A DNA stretch of 64,000 bases from Vallitalea okinawensis (GTDB lineage Bacteria > Bacillota > Clostridia > Lachnospirales > PQDH01). Below the pieces are notes generated by a model. It made no database searches and was not told the origin of the DNA. It worked only from the letters and a program-made list of their open reading frames with translations. Made by a program: the position numbers and the translations under genes. Shown here in pieces: positions 53,037-61,713 of this stretch (its first letter is position 1; the number at the start of each line of letters is the position of its first letter). The stretch covers positions 372,001 to 436,000 of the forward strand of contig NZ_PQDH01000003.1 of assembly GCF_002964605.1 (NCBI RefSeq), written 5' to 3'.

Positions 53037-53777
53037 TTACATAACCTCCATCTCTGTATAGTATAAATAGGCATCTTCTAAGGTTTCTTTCTCACTTTTC
53101 AATAGAATATTTTGAGGCGTGTCAAAGGCTACAACAGAACCTTTTTTTAAGATACAAATTCGATCACACAAATACTCTACTTCATCCATATAGTGAGATG
53201 TTAGAAAAATTGTGACCCCCTCATCTCGGAGCAACTCAATGTATTTCCACATATCACGACGGGCTTTGGGATCAAGCCCTGTGGTTAATTCATCAAGAAA
53301 AACTATTTGTGGTTGATGTAAAAATGCTAGTAATACTGATAACTTTTGTCTTTCACCACCTGATAATTGAGATACTAAACTCTTATGCTTATGATCCAAT
53401 GAAAAGTCTCTAAGAAGTTTTTTCCAATCTAAAGTCTTCTTGTATAATGATTCTGTTATTTTGCATATCTCATCCACTCTAATTTTGCTTTGATAAGATG
53501 ATTCTTGAAATTGGACACCCACGTTTTCAAATAATTTTTTACGCTGTTGTCGGGGATTCAGTCCAAGTAACGAGATACACCCTCCATCTACGTTTTTAGT
53601 GCCTAAAATGCATTCAATGGTTGTGGATTTACCTGCACCGTTATGACCCAACAAACCGAATATTTCACCTTGATGAACTTGTAAACTCAGGTTATTAACA
53701 GCTGTGATATCTTTATACGTCTTGCTTAACCCTTCAACTTTAAGAACAATCTCCGCCTCATTGACATACTCATTCAT
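53037..53777 (-). CDS. ABC-2 exporter ATP-binding protein
   Basis: This 246-residue ATPase has Walker A GHNGAGKSTTIE, signature QLSGGERQKLSVLLAFL, Walker B IVFLDELTTGLD and H-loop LTSHYMDE. Leu replaces the usual Pro in the DEP position (DELTTGLD), a minor variation. AGGAGG precedes the ATG. It is the first gene of the exporter operon controlled by a 19-bp-spacer promoter, consistent with drug-inducible efflux under the adjacent MerR protein. Confidence 0.9.
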   Translation of the reverse strand: MNEYVNEAEIVLKVEGLSKTYKDITAVNNLSLQVHQGEIFGLLGHNGAGKSTTIECILGTKNVDGGCISLLGLNPRQQRKKLFENVGVQFQESSYQSKIRVDEICKITESLYKKTLDWKKLLRDFSLDHKHKSLVSQLSGGERQKLSVLLAFLHQPQIVFLDELTTGLDPKARRDMWKYIELLRDEGVTIFLTSHYMDEVEYLCDRICILKKGSVVAFDTPQNILLKSEKETLEDAYLYYTEMEVM

Positions 53778-53820
53778 GCTTACTGCCTCCTTTATCCCTT
53801 AATTTGACGATAACATGGTG

Positions 53821-53851
53821 AGTATAAACCTTTCCCTTAGGTTAAAGTCAA
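53821..53851 (-). promoter_or_regulatory. MerR-type promoter of the ABC-2 exporter operon, 19-bp spacer
   Basis: On the minus strand TTGACT (53851-53846), a 19-bp spacer containing AACCTAAGGGAAAGGTT, and TATACT (53826-53821). The spacer shares CCTAAGG-AAA-GTT with the regulator promoter. Confidence 0.85.
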
Positions 53852-53860
53852 TAGGTTCAA

Positions 53861-53898
53861 TAAAAAAACCTGATGGAATTTTTATTATCCATCAGGTT
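53861..53898 (-). terminator. Terminator of iron alcohol dehydrogenase
   Basis: AACCTGATGGA (53867-53877) pairs with 53888-53898; the minus strand continues into TTTTTTT. Confidence 0.8.
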
Positions 53899-53908
53899 AA
53901 AGATTTGG

Positions 53909-55120
53909 TTATCTTAATAATTTTCTCAGAACTGCTATACAATCCTCTTTACTCATGATCTTTGGAACAGGATATGTAGGATTACCTTCTTTCAAAGCTC
54001 TTTCAGCAATTATATCTATATCATCAGCCTTTAAATCTTTGATCTTCGTAGGGATTTGCATTTCTTTATTCATAACCTTCACTTGATCAATGAACTTTGT
54101 GGCTAATGCTTGATGAGACTCTCCTTGTTTACCTATACCTCCAACAATTGCTAGCTTAGCTAACTTTTCTTCTATGGTTTCCCCGTAGTATTCCAGTACA
54201 TAAGGTAAAACAACAGCATTTGCTAAGCCGTGAGGCACACCGTACATACCTCCTAAATTATGGGCTATTGCGTGGACATAACCTACAGATGCTCTTGTAA
54301 AAGCTAATCCACCGTGATAAGCTGCCAGAGCCATTTGCTCTCTAGCTTCTATATCTTCACCATTAACATAAGCTCTTTCGAGATAATTGTATATGATTTG
54401 AGTAGCTTTTTCTGCATGCTCATCTGTAAATTCAGTTCCATGTATACCGATATAAGCTTCTACTGCATGGGTGAGTGCATCCATTCCTGTAGCAGCTGTA
54501 ATATGTGATGGGAGACCTAGGGTTAATTCTGGGTCTAATACGGCTACTTTAGGTACCAGCTTCAAATCACCAACGATTAATTTTTCATGAGTGAGAGTAT
54601 CTGTTGCTAAGGCAGCCACAGTAGTTTCTGATCCTGTTCCTGATGTTGTAGGCACTGCAAATAAAGGCGCAAGAGGGATTTTAACTTTAAAATAACCACT
54701 CATATCTCGAATAGTTTTATTAGGGTTTGCTACACGAGCTGCCGCTAATTTGCAACAATCCATTGGTGATCCCCCACCAAAACCAATGAAGCCTTCACAA
54801 TGATTACTTTCAAACATCTCTTTTGCACACTCAACATTTTCAATAGTTGGATTTGGAAGTACCCCGTCATAGATTATGAAGTCTATTTCTGCCTCTTTCA
54901 ATCCTTCAATTAGTTCGTCTAAAAGTCCTAAACTCACTAAAACTTTATCTGTCACAATAAGAAGTTTATGAACGCCATATTCTTTAACTAATTCAGGTAA
55001 GTTTTTTAGACACCCAGCCCCAGTTAATAATTCTGGAATAGGGAATTCCTGTTTTGCAATGATTCTTTTTGCAATCTTGTGATACCCTCTGTACATTGCC
55101 TTTTTCAATGTCCAAGTCAT
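53909..55120 (-). CDS. Iron-containing alcohol dehydrogenase
   Basis: This 403-residue type III (Fe-ADH) dehydrogenase has the GFGGGSPMDCCK nucleotide-binding loop, VPTTSGTGSE, GMDALTHAVEAYIG with a metal His, and HAIAHNLGGMYGVPHG carrying further His ligands. The start MTWTLKKAMYR is typical of the clostridial subgroup. AGGAGG precedes the ATG. It reduces aldehydes or oxidises primary alcohols with NAD(P)(H) in fermentation. It stands alone; the AOR-type aldehyde oxidase is 14 kb away. Confidence 0.92.
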   Translation of the reverse strand: MTWTLKKAMYRGYHKIAKRIIAKQEFPIPELLTGAGCLKNLPELVKEYGVHKLLIVTDKVLVSLGLLDELIEGLKEAEIDFIIYDGVLPNPTIENVECAKEMFESNHCEGFIGFGGGSPMDCCKLAAARVANPNKTIRDMSGYFKVKIPLAPLFAVPTTSGTGSETTVAALATDTLTHEKLIVGDLKLVPKVAVLDPELTLGLPSHITAATGMDALTHAVEAYIGIHGTEFTDEHAEKATQIIYNYLERAYVNGEDIEAREQMALAAYHGGLAFTRASVGYVHAIAHNLGGMYGVPHGLANAVVLPYVLEYYGETIEEKLAKLAIVGGIGKQGESHQALATKFIDQVKVMNKEMQIPTKIKDLKADDIDIIAERALKEGNPTYPVPKIMSKEDCIAVLRKLLR

Positions 55121-55498
55121 CTAACTCCTCCTTCAGAAAACATTTTATTCACTTTTACGCACCTTTTATATGAGTTAAGAGTTTATGGGATCTAAGTTAT
55201 TTGATGAAGTGATCATATTGGAAATCTTTTAGACATACTGAGTAGAATTTTTCATGAAAGTTTTAAGATATGCTGTGGTTTGCATCTACTTCTATTTTAT
55301 AACTTTTTCAATACATGGTCAATAATGAATATCAGTCATTTTGTAACAGTTATATGTTATTATTGACTTATTGAACAAAGTTCAATATAATAGATATGAA
55401 CTTTGTTCAATATACAAATATAAGCTGTATTTTAAACATGTCTGTACATAATTGCCGCAATACTACTTAAAAATAAGCAAAGATGAAGGAGAATTGTA
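55121..55498. other. 378-bp divergent intergenic region with operator pair
   Basis: It contains the MATE promoter and two palindromic operators (55363-55410). The remainder, toward the alcohol dehydrogenase, shows no coding frame and no strong promoter. Confidence 0.6.
55363..55410 (+). promoter_or_regulatory. MATE promoter overlapped by two palindromic operators
   Basis: TTGACT (55363-55368), 17-bp spacer, TATAAT (55386-55391). The palindrome TTGAACAAAGTTCAA fills 55371-55385 inside the spacer. A second copy, TGAACTTTGTTCAA, lies at 55397-55410 just downstream of the minus-ten element. This is a repressor layout, probably of TetR or MarR type. Confidence 0.8.
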
Positions 55499-56905
55499 AT
55501 GAATGAAGATAAAAATAAGATTCTAGGTGAAGGTAACGTATCAACATCTATTTTAAAATTAGCGATACCAACGATAATAGGTTTATTGATTACGGCAATC
55601 TATAATTTTGTTGATACCATCTTTGTGAGTTGGGCTGGTACCGATGCACTCTCTGCTGCTACAGTTGGGTTTCCCATTATCATGTTACTAGGTGGTCTTG
55701 GTTCCATATATGGATTAGGTGGAAGTACTTATGTATCCCGTCTACTAGGGCAAGGAGATGTAAAAAGAGCTAGCCGAGCCGTATCCACATCCATCATTAC
55801 TTCCATAATCACTGCAGTAGGAGTTACCCTATTAGGTTTATTATTGCTCAACCCATTGGTAAGGTTATTTGGAGCTACTAATGACAGTGTATTACTATTA
55901 TCTCGTCAATATGTCGGTATATTAATCATGGGTAGTGTTTTTACAATGATTAATATTACAATGAATAACTTATTAAGAGCTGAAGGAAGTGCCACTTTTA
56001 GCATGGTTGGATTAAGTGTTGGTGCCATTCTTAATATTATTTTAGATCCTCTTTTTATATTTGTTTTTAATCTAGGCGTAGCTGGTGCAGCAATAGCAAC
56101 TGTATTATCTCAAATTGTTTCAACAGCTATTTTAATTTCCTTTTACATAAGAAAAAAGTCATCTTTAAAATTATCGTTCAAATATTTCTCGCCTGATAAG
56201 GTGATGTATGCAGAGATTTATAAAATTGGTATTGTTAGCTTTTTAGTTCAGATGCTTACCAGTGTAGCCATGGGATTATTAAATAATCAAGCAGCTCTTT
56301 ATGGGAATTCAGAAGCCTTGGCAGCTATGGGTATTGTTTCAAGAGTGTTTATGATGGGCTTCTACATTATGTTTGGATATTCACAAGGCTTTTTACCTAT
56401 TGCGGGCTACTCTTACGGTGCTAAAAACTATGACCGCCTTTTAGATGCCATTAAAGCTGCTTCCTTGTGGATTACAGGCTTTTGCCTTTTTCTAACTATC
56501 ATATTTCAGTTCTTTACAGAACCTATTGTCTTATTATTTAAAGCTTCTGAATCTGTAACGAAGATTGCTGTAACCGGCTTACATTACTACGCCATCTTCT
56601 TACCTGTTTTAGGCATTTTTATGGTAGCAACTGCTTTGTATCAAGCCCTTGGTCATGCTGGAAAAGCTGCGATAGTTTCTATTTCCAGACAAGGATTATT
56701 TCTTATACCCCTTCTGTTTATACTGCCTCAGTATTTGGGTTTAACAGGTGTATTAATAGCTCAGCCTGTAGCAGATGGTTTAAGCATTATGATAGCTTTA
56801 GTATTATTTTATTTCAGCATTAAAGAAATCAAGAATGAAAAATTAAATAATATCCATTTAGAAGATGACATTTTAGATGCCGAATCAGCTGTTCATGAAC
56901 AGTAA
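55499..56905 (+). CDS. MATE-family multidrug efflux transporter
   Basis: This 468-residue MATE/DinF-type exporter has twelve hydrophobic segments. The N-terminal LAIPTIIGLLITAIYNFVDT and repeated GAAIATVLSQ and TGVLIAQPVADG segments are typical of the family, which exports cationic drugs using Na+ or H+. AAGGAG precedes the ATG. The promoter has a double palindromic operator, but no TetR or MarR gene adjoins it. Confidence 0.92.
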   Translation: MNEDKNKILGEGNVSTSILKLAIPTIIGLLITAIYNFVDTIFVSWAGTDALSAATVGFPIIMLLGGLGSIYGLGGSTYVSRLLGQGDVKRASRAVSTSIITSIITAVGVTLLGLLLLNPLVRLFGATNDSVLLLSRQYVGILIMGSVFTMINITMNNLLRAEGSATFSMVGLSVGAILNIILDPLFIFVFNLGVAGAAIATVLSQIVSTAILISFYIRKKSSLKLSFKYFSPDKVMYAEIYKIGIVSFLVQMLTSVAMGLLNNQAALYGNSEALAAMGIVSRVFMMGFYIMFGYSQGFLPIAGYSYGAKNYDRLLDAIKAASLWITGFCLFLTIIFQFFTEPIVLLFKASESVTKIAVTGLHYYAIFLPVLGIFMVATALYQALGHAGKAAIVSISRQGLFLIPLLFILPQYLGLTGVLIAQPVADGLSIMIALVLFYFSIKEIKNEKLNNIHLEDDILDAESAVHEQ

Positions 56906-56916
56906 AACCTTAATCA

Positions 56917-56964
56917 AATCCCCCACTCAATCATCAATGATGATGTAGTAGGGGATTATTTTAT
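56917..56964 (+). terminator. Terminator between MATE gene and convergent ABC exporter
   Basis: AATCCCC (56917-56923) pairs with 56951-56957, with further inner pairing (CATCA/TGATG), followed by ATTATTTTA. Confidence 0.65.
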
Positions 56965-58736
56965 GCTAAAAATCTATTTTGAGTTGTATAGAGATTGTAG
57001 TAATGACCTTTACGCTTAATAAGCTCTTCATGATTGCCTTCCTCTTCAATTCTTCCATGATTGATAACCATGATTTTATCAGCATTACGGATGGTAGATA
57101 GTCGATGAGCTATGACAAAAGATGTTCTTCCTTTTAATAATTTTTCCAGTCCCTCCTGAACAGCTTTTTCTGTTTGAGTATCTATACTTGATGTTGCTTC
57201 GTCTAAAATCAATATTCTTGGGTCAGCAAGCAAAGCTCGTGCAAAAGAAATCAATTGTCTTTGCCCAACAGAAAGTCGACTTCCTCGTTCATTAACTTGT
57301 GTTTCGTATCCCTCTTCCATCTCCATAATGAAATCATGAGCTTTAACAGCTTTTGAAGCGGTTATAACTTCTTCATCACTAGCTTCCAACTTACCGTAAC
57401 GGATATTATCCATAATAGTTCCAGAAAAAATAAATGAATCCTGAAGCATGATACCCATCTGTTTTCTTAAGGACTGTAATGTAACTTGAGATATATCATG
57501 CCCATCAATAACGATAGACCCATCATTTACATTATAAAATCGACTGATTAGATTGATTACTGTGGTTTTACCTGCTCCTGTTGGACCGACTAGGGCAACG
57601 GTTTCTCCTTGTTTGATATGGAAACTTACACCATCTAATATCTTTTGCCCCTCTTCATAGCCAAACGTGACATGCTGAAAGGTGACTTCTCCATTTAAAC
57701 TAGGCATCTCATAGGCATTGTCAGCATCTTTCACATCAGGTTCTTCATCTAATGTTTCAAATATACGTTCTAAATAGGCCATGGCTGATATAAGCTGGTT
57801 ATAAAAATTGCTAATATTAATGATGGGTCCCCAGAATCGCCCCACATAGCCAATGAAAGCTACTAAGACCCCTGCAGTTATACCTTCACCAATCATCAAA
57901 ATACCAATACCAATTACAAGACATCTAGCAATCATTGCACTATTATCTACTATAGGCCAAATCAAAAAGGCTATTTTGCGATTATTCATCCAACTATTTT
58001 TATAGTTGGTCATCAGTTCTCGGAAGATTCCTAAATTAACTTCTTCTCTAGCAAATGACTGAGTTACCTTCATGCCACTAATACTCTCATGAATATAAGC
58101 ATTCATATTGGACTGTTTATTACTTAAGGTTTGCCATGATTTTCTCTGAGCATTTTTAAGCCATAATATTAATCCACTCATCACCGGAAGAACCAATAAA
58201 CAGATTAGGGTTAATTGAACATTCATAGCAAACATAAACCCAATTATGAGTACTAAGCTAAATAAATCAGTGATGACATTGATTAAACCATTGGATAAGA
58301 GGTCGCTTAATGCATTCACATAATTAACAACTCTTACAAGTATTTTTCCATGAGGTCGACTATCGTAATATGTAAATGGAAGTTTCTGAAGATGTATAAA
58401 TTGATCTTTTCGTATTGTTGCTATAATTTCCTGACCCATTCGACTCATAATCTTTATTCTCAAGTGTAAGCAGATGCCACTAACTAGAATAGCGAGAATA
58501 AAAAATGCCACCATTATAAAAAGTTGCTTTAAGTTCCCCTTAGGAATGATATCATCAATAGTCACTTTCATTAGTAAAGGCACAAGGATGTTGGATAAAC
58601 TAGCTATTAACATAATACCTACAGTAATCAGTAGTGTTTTCTTATAGGGAGTTAAGTAGCCTCCTATGCGTTTAAGATGCTGAAAGTTGAATTGAGATTC
58701 TAATTTTTCGTCCACATTGAATGTATTTCTCGCCAT
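56961..58736 (-). CDS. Heterodimeric ABC exporter, subunit 2 (BmrD/LmrD-like)
   Basis: This 591-residue half-transporter has six membrane segments (about 25-310) and a nucleotide-binding domain with Walker A GPTGAGKTTVI and Walker B ILILDEATSSID (complete catalytic Glu). Its signature reads LSVGQRQLISFARAL instead of LSGGQ. The start is the ATG at 58736 (MARNTFNV), preceded by AAGGAGG inside the upstream gene's end; the longer frame is spurious. It pairs with the gene starting at 60486. The altered signature here and the altered Walker B there fit an asymmetric exporter. Confidence 0.88.
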   Translation of the reverse strand: MARNTFNVDEKLESQFNFQHLKRIGGYLTPYKKTLLITVGIMLIASLSNILVPLLMKVTIDDIIPKGNLKQLFIMVAFFILAILVSGICLHLRIKIMSRMGQEIIATIRKDQFIHLQKLPFTYYDSRPHGKILVRVVNYVNALSDLLSNGLINVITDLFSLVLIIGFMFAMNVQLTLICLLVLPVMSGLILWLKNAQRKSWQTLSNKQSNMNAYIHESISGMKVTQSFAREEVNLGIFRELMTNYKNSWMNNRKIAFLIWPIVDNSAMIARCLVIGIGILMIGEGITAGVLVAFIGYVGRFWGPIINISNFYNQLISAMAYLERIFETLDEEPDVKDADNAYEMPSLNGEVTFQHVTFGYEEGQKILDGVSFHIKQGETVALVGPTGAGKTTVINLISRFYNVNDGSIVIDGHDISQVTLQSLRKQMGIMLQDSFIFSGTIMDNIRYGKLEASDEEVITASKAVKAHDFIMEMEEGYETQVNERGSRLSVGQRQLISFARALLADPRILILDEATSSIDTQTEKAVQEGLEKLLKGRTSFVIAHRLSTIRNADKIMVINHGRIEEEGNHEELIKRKGHYYNLYTTQNRFLA

Positions 58737-58737
58737 C

Positions 58738-60486
58738 TTAGCCAACCTCCTTAACGAGTTCATGATCAAAGTCGCCTAATTGATTAATAAACACATGGTA
58801 ATAATGTCCCTTATTTTGAATTAACTCTTTATGGGTACCCTTTTCCACTACCTTCCCCCTATCCATGACTAATATTAAATCCGCATCTTTAACAGAAGAT
58901 ATCCTATGAGCTATGATAAAGGTTGTTTTCTTCTTGCTGATTTCCCTTAGGTTCGTGTATATTTTAAATTCTGTCTCCATATCCACCGCTGATGTCGTAT
59001 CATCTAATATTAGTATTGAGGGATTTCTCAGCAATGCTCGTGCTAAAGCAATTCTTTGTTTTTGTCCACCTGATAAACCAACTCCGCGCTCACCTACTAT
59101 GGTGTCATAACGCTGCGGAAACTTACTAATAAATTCTTCAACACCAGCCAATCCAGCAGCCCACTGAACATCTTTCATGGATGCTTCTGGATTACCAAAG
59201 GCAATATTCCCCTCTATGGTATCTGAAAAAAGGAAAATATCTTGCATAGCTACCGCAATATTACTCCTTAGTTCTTTAACATTAATATCTCTAACGTTCC
59301 TTCCATCAATCAACACCATGCCATCATCACAATCATAGAATCGACAAATCAGATTAACTAATGTAGACTTGCCAGACCCTGTGGGTCCTAGTATGGCCAC
59401 TGTCTGCCCAACATGTGCTGTAAAATTAATATCTTTAAGTATGAGGTCATCATCATACTTAAAGGATACATGATTAAAAGTGACAGTGCCTTTAAGATTT
59501 TTTTCAGATTCCTCTTGTTTATTTTGGATCTTTGGAACTGTTTTAATGATGTTTGATAATTTATGATAAGAAGCAATAAATCGTTGCGTATCATTAATTA
59601 GCCAGCCACACATTCGTAATGGTCCGTTAATCGCCCATAAATAGCCGTTAATAATAACTAAATCACCGATACTCATTTGTTGATTGATACACATAATGCC
59701 ACCTGCTAATAGCATGACAACAGTCATCATCACAGCTAATGAATCTAGAATCGGTACATATTTTCCCCACACCGCTGCTGATTCTAGATTTCTATCTCTA
59801 AAAGCCCTGTTTTCTCTTTCAAATTTTTCTATTTCATAGCTTTCTTTAGCAAAAGCCTTAACAACTTTATTTCCACTAATATTTTCTTGTACAACAGAGT
59901 TTAATTTTGAAAATTGATTTCTTATGGCAATAAAAGTAGGTCTAACACTCCTTGAAAGCTTAACTGCAAAAAAAGCTATAACAGGTGTTAAACATAACAT
60001 GATCACAGTGATCTTAAAATTAACATGCATCATCATCATGATAGCAAATATGAAACTAAGCAGGTTGAGAAAAATTTGATAAACAACCCAAGCCACAAAA
60101 TGCCTAATGGCTTCAATATCACTGGTCATTCGTGACATGATATCTCCAGTTTTATTGTTATTAAAAAATTCAAAGTCTAACTTTTGTATTTTCCTATATA
60201 AGTCCTCCCTAATATTAAAAACAACTTTTTGTGATATACTTTCAAAATTCATAAGAAACACATACCTTAGAACAGCTACTACTAAAGTTACACCTATCAT
60301 AACAGTAATAATCACTGGCAATATATCTCTATGGCCATCGTAAATGACGTGGTCAATAACAACACCTATTAAATAGGGGTTGATCATGGTTAGTACAGCT
60401 ACTATTACTGTTAAGGACAAAGCAAGAAGCAACTGCCATTTATAATGTTTGACAAATGACCATAGGTATCTTAAAGCCTCTTTCAT
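58738..60486 (-). CDS. Heterodimeric ABC exporter, subunit 1 (BmrC/LmrC-like)
   Basis: This 582-residue half-transporter has an N-terminal six-helix exporter domain and a C-terminal domain with Walker A GPTGSGKSTLV, signature LSGGQKQRIALARAL and Walker B ILILDDTTSAVD. The catalytic Glu is replaced by Asp, as in the degenerate site of heterodimeric exporters. The start is the ATG at 60486 (MKEALRYL), 6-7 nt after GAGGTG; a 13-residue extension is not supported. The next subunit begins directly after its stop. Multidrug or lipid export is expected. A divergent AraC regulator lies upstream. Confidence 0.88.
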   Translation of the reverse strand: MKEALRYLWSFVKHYKWQLLLALSLTVIVAVLTMINPYLIGVVIDHVIYDGHRDILPVIITVMIGVTLVVAVLRYVFLMNFESISQKVVFNIREDLYRKIQKLDFEFFNNNKTGDIMSRMTSDIEAIRHFVAWVVYQIFLNLLSFIFAIMMMMHVNFKITVIMLCLTPVIAFFAVKLSRSVRPTFIAIRNQFSKLNSVVQENISGNKVVKAFAKESYEIEKFERENRAFRDRNLESAAVWGKYVPILDSLAVMMTVVMLLAGGIMCINQQMSIGDLVIINGYLWAINGPLRMCGWLINDTQRFIASYHKLSNIIKTVPKIQNKQEESEKNLKGTVTFNHVSFKYDDDLILKDINFTAHVGQTVAILGPTGSGKSTLVNLICRFYDCDDGMVLIDGRNVRDINVKELRSNIAVAMQDIFLFSDTIEGNIAFGNPEASMKDVQWAAGLAGVEEFISKFPQRYDTIVGERGVGLSGGQKQRIALARALLRNPSILILDDTTSAVDMETEFKIYTNLREISKKKTTFIIAHRISSVKDADLILVMDRGKVVEKGTHKELIQNKGHYYHVFINQLGDFDHELVKEVG

Positions 60487-60813
60487 ATCAATCACCTCAA
60501 GTTTTTCATCTACATCCATATGCAAAAAGCTTAACTCATGGAATAAGATTTATTATGATTTCTATTCTATTATGCTCTTTTAGCTACAAAAGAAAATGGA
60601 TTTTTCTATTTGATTAATGGACTTTTCTAAACTAAAGTCCGACTTGCGATGCATTCTAAAGCATTATCAAGTTTAATTATGAATATAAGCATTAAAAGGA
60701 CCCAATGGGATGTCATTACAAATAATAGATATGTTTAGGCGATTTTACATGTTGCAATTATAAATGGTTGCTTATAGAATAGAAAAGAATTTATATGAGG
60801 GGGATTATATTAT
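60487..60813. other. 327-bp divergent region between ABC exporter and AraC gene
   Basis: It contains two direct repeats AATGGA[T/C]TTTTCTA at 60595-60608 and 60616-60629, 21 bp apart, next to a weak minus-strand promoter (CATAAT at 60574-60569). No coding frame is visible. Confidence 0.6.
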
Positions 60814-61662
60814 ATGTATAGCTTAGGTATTATACCTAATGATTTTAACCCACAAATTATGTTTTCATTTAAATGTAAATTAAATCATTCAAGCAAACTT
60901 GCTCAAGTACATCAACATGAATTTTTAACCATCAACTATATCACATCAGGCACATGTGACTATATTATTAATGATAAAAGTTATTTGGCGAAAAAAGGTG
61001 ATATCATTATCCTTAATCCCTTTACAAGTCATTATAAAGAAATAACTTCAACTGAAGATGTTAGCATATTCCACTTTGGACTCAATGATATTGAAATAAA
61101 AGGTGTAGAAAAGAATAGGTTACAGACTAGTTGCCCTGTTCTATCCATAAAAAAGTACAAACAAGAACTTTATAATTGCTACCATGAGATCATGACTGTT
61201 CAAGAAAAAAAAGATATAGGGTGGGAATTATTGAATAAAGCTTTAATCTTAAAATTTTTAATTATAATTTTAAAAGAGCTTTCACCTATTAATTCAGAAA
61301 AGATCGAACACTATTTTAATTTCGAGACATATGATAAGCATACTGTTGTGGAGACCATTATCACATACATTAATGAGAACTACATGAAAAAAGTCTCTAT
61401 AGAACAATTTTCTCAGAGTACATATTTAAGTTCAAATTACATATCTAAAATATTCAAAGAAATTACAGGGGATACACTCATTAACTATCTCATTAATCTA
61501 CGCATAGAAAAAGCTAAGCAGATACTTGAAGAAGGTCATTTTACCATTCAAGAGGTATCACAAAAAGTGGGTTATGAAGATCCCTATTACTTTAGTAAAT
61601 TATTTAAAAAGAAATACGGTTGTTCACCATCCGAATATAAGGCTCAGAAAGAGGTTATTTAA
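60814..61662 (+). CDS. AraC-family regulator with cupin domain, divergent from ABC exporter
   Basis: This 282-residue AraC regulator has an N-terminal cupin (HQHEFLTINYITSG, KKGDIIILNPFTSH) and a C-terminal double HTH (FSQSTYLSSNYISKIFKE and VGYEDPYYFSKLFKKKYG, ending SPSEYKAQ). GAGGGGG lies 10 nt before the ATG. It is divergent from the heterodimeric exporter operon across 327 bp, with 21-bp-spaced direct repeats in between, so it may activate that exporter. The signal is unknown. Confidence 0.9.
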   Translation: MYSLGIIPNDFNPQIMFSFKCKLNHSSKLAQVHQHEFLTINYITSGTCDYIINDKSYLAKKGDIIILNPFTSHYKEITSTEDVSIFHFGLNDIEIKGVEKNRLQTSCPVLSIKKYKQELYNCYHEIMTVQEKKDIGWELLNKALILKFLIIILKELSPINSEKIEHYFNFETYDKHTVVETIITYINENYMKKVSIEQFSQSTYLSSNYISKIFKEITGDTLINYLINLRIEKAKQILEEGHFTIQEVSQKVGYEDPYYFSKLFKKKYGCSPSEYKAQKEVI

Positions 61663-61671
61663 ATAAACTAA

Positions 61672-61713
61672 GACTATCTCAAACCTATTCAATTTGAGAT
61701 AGTCCCTTTTCTT
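61672..61713. terminator. Terminator between AraC gene and convergent carB
   Basis: GACTATCTCAAA (61672-61683) pairs with 61693-61704, 9-nt loop, followed by CCTTTTCTT on the plus strand. It may serve both genes. Confidence 0.75.
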
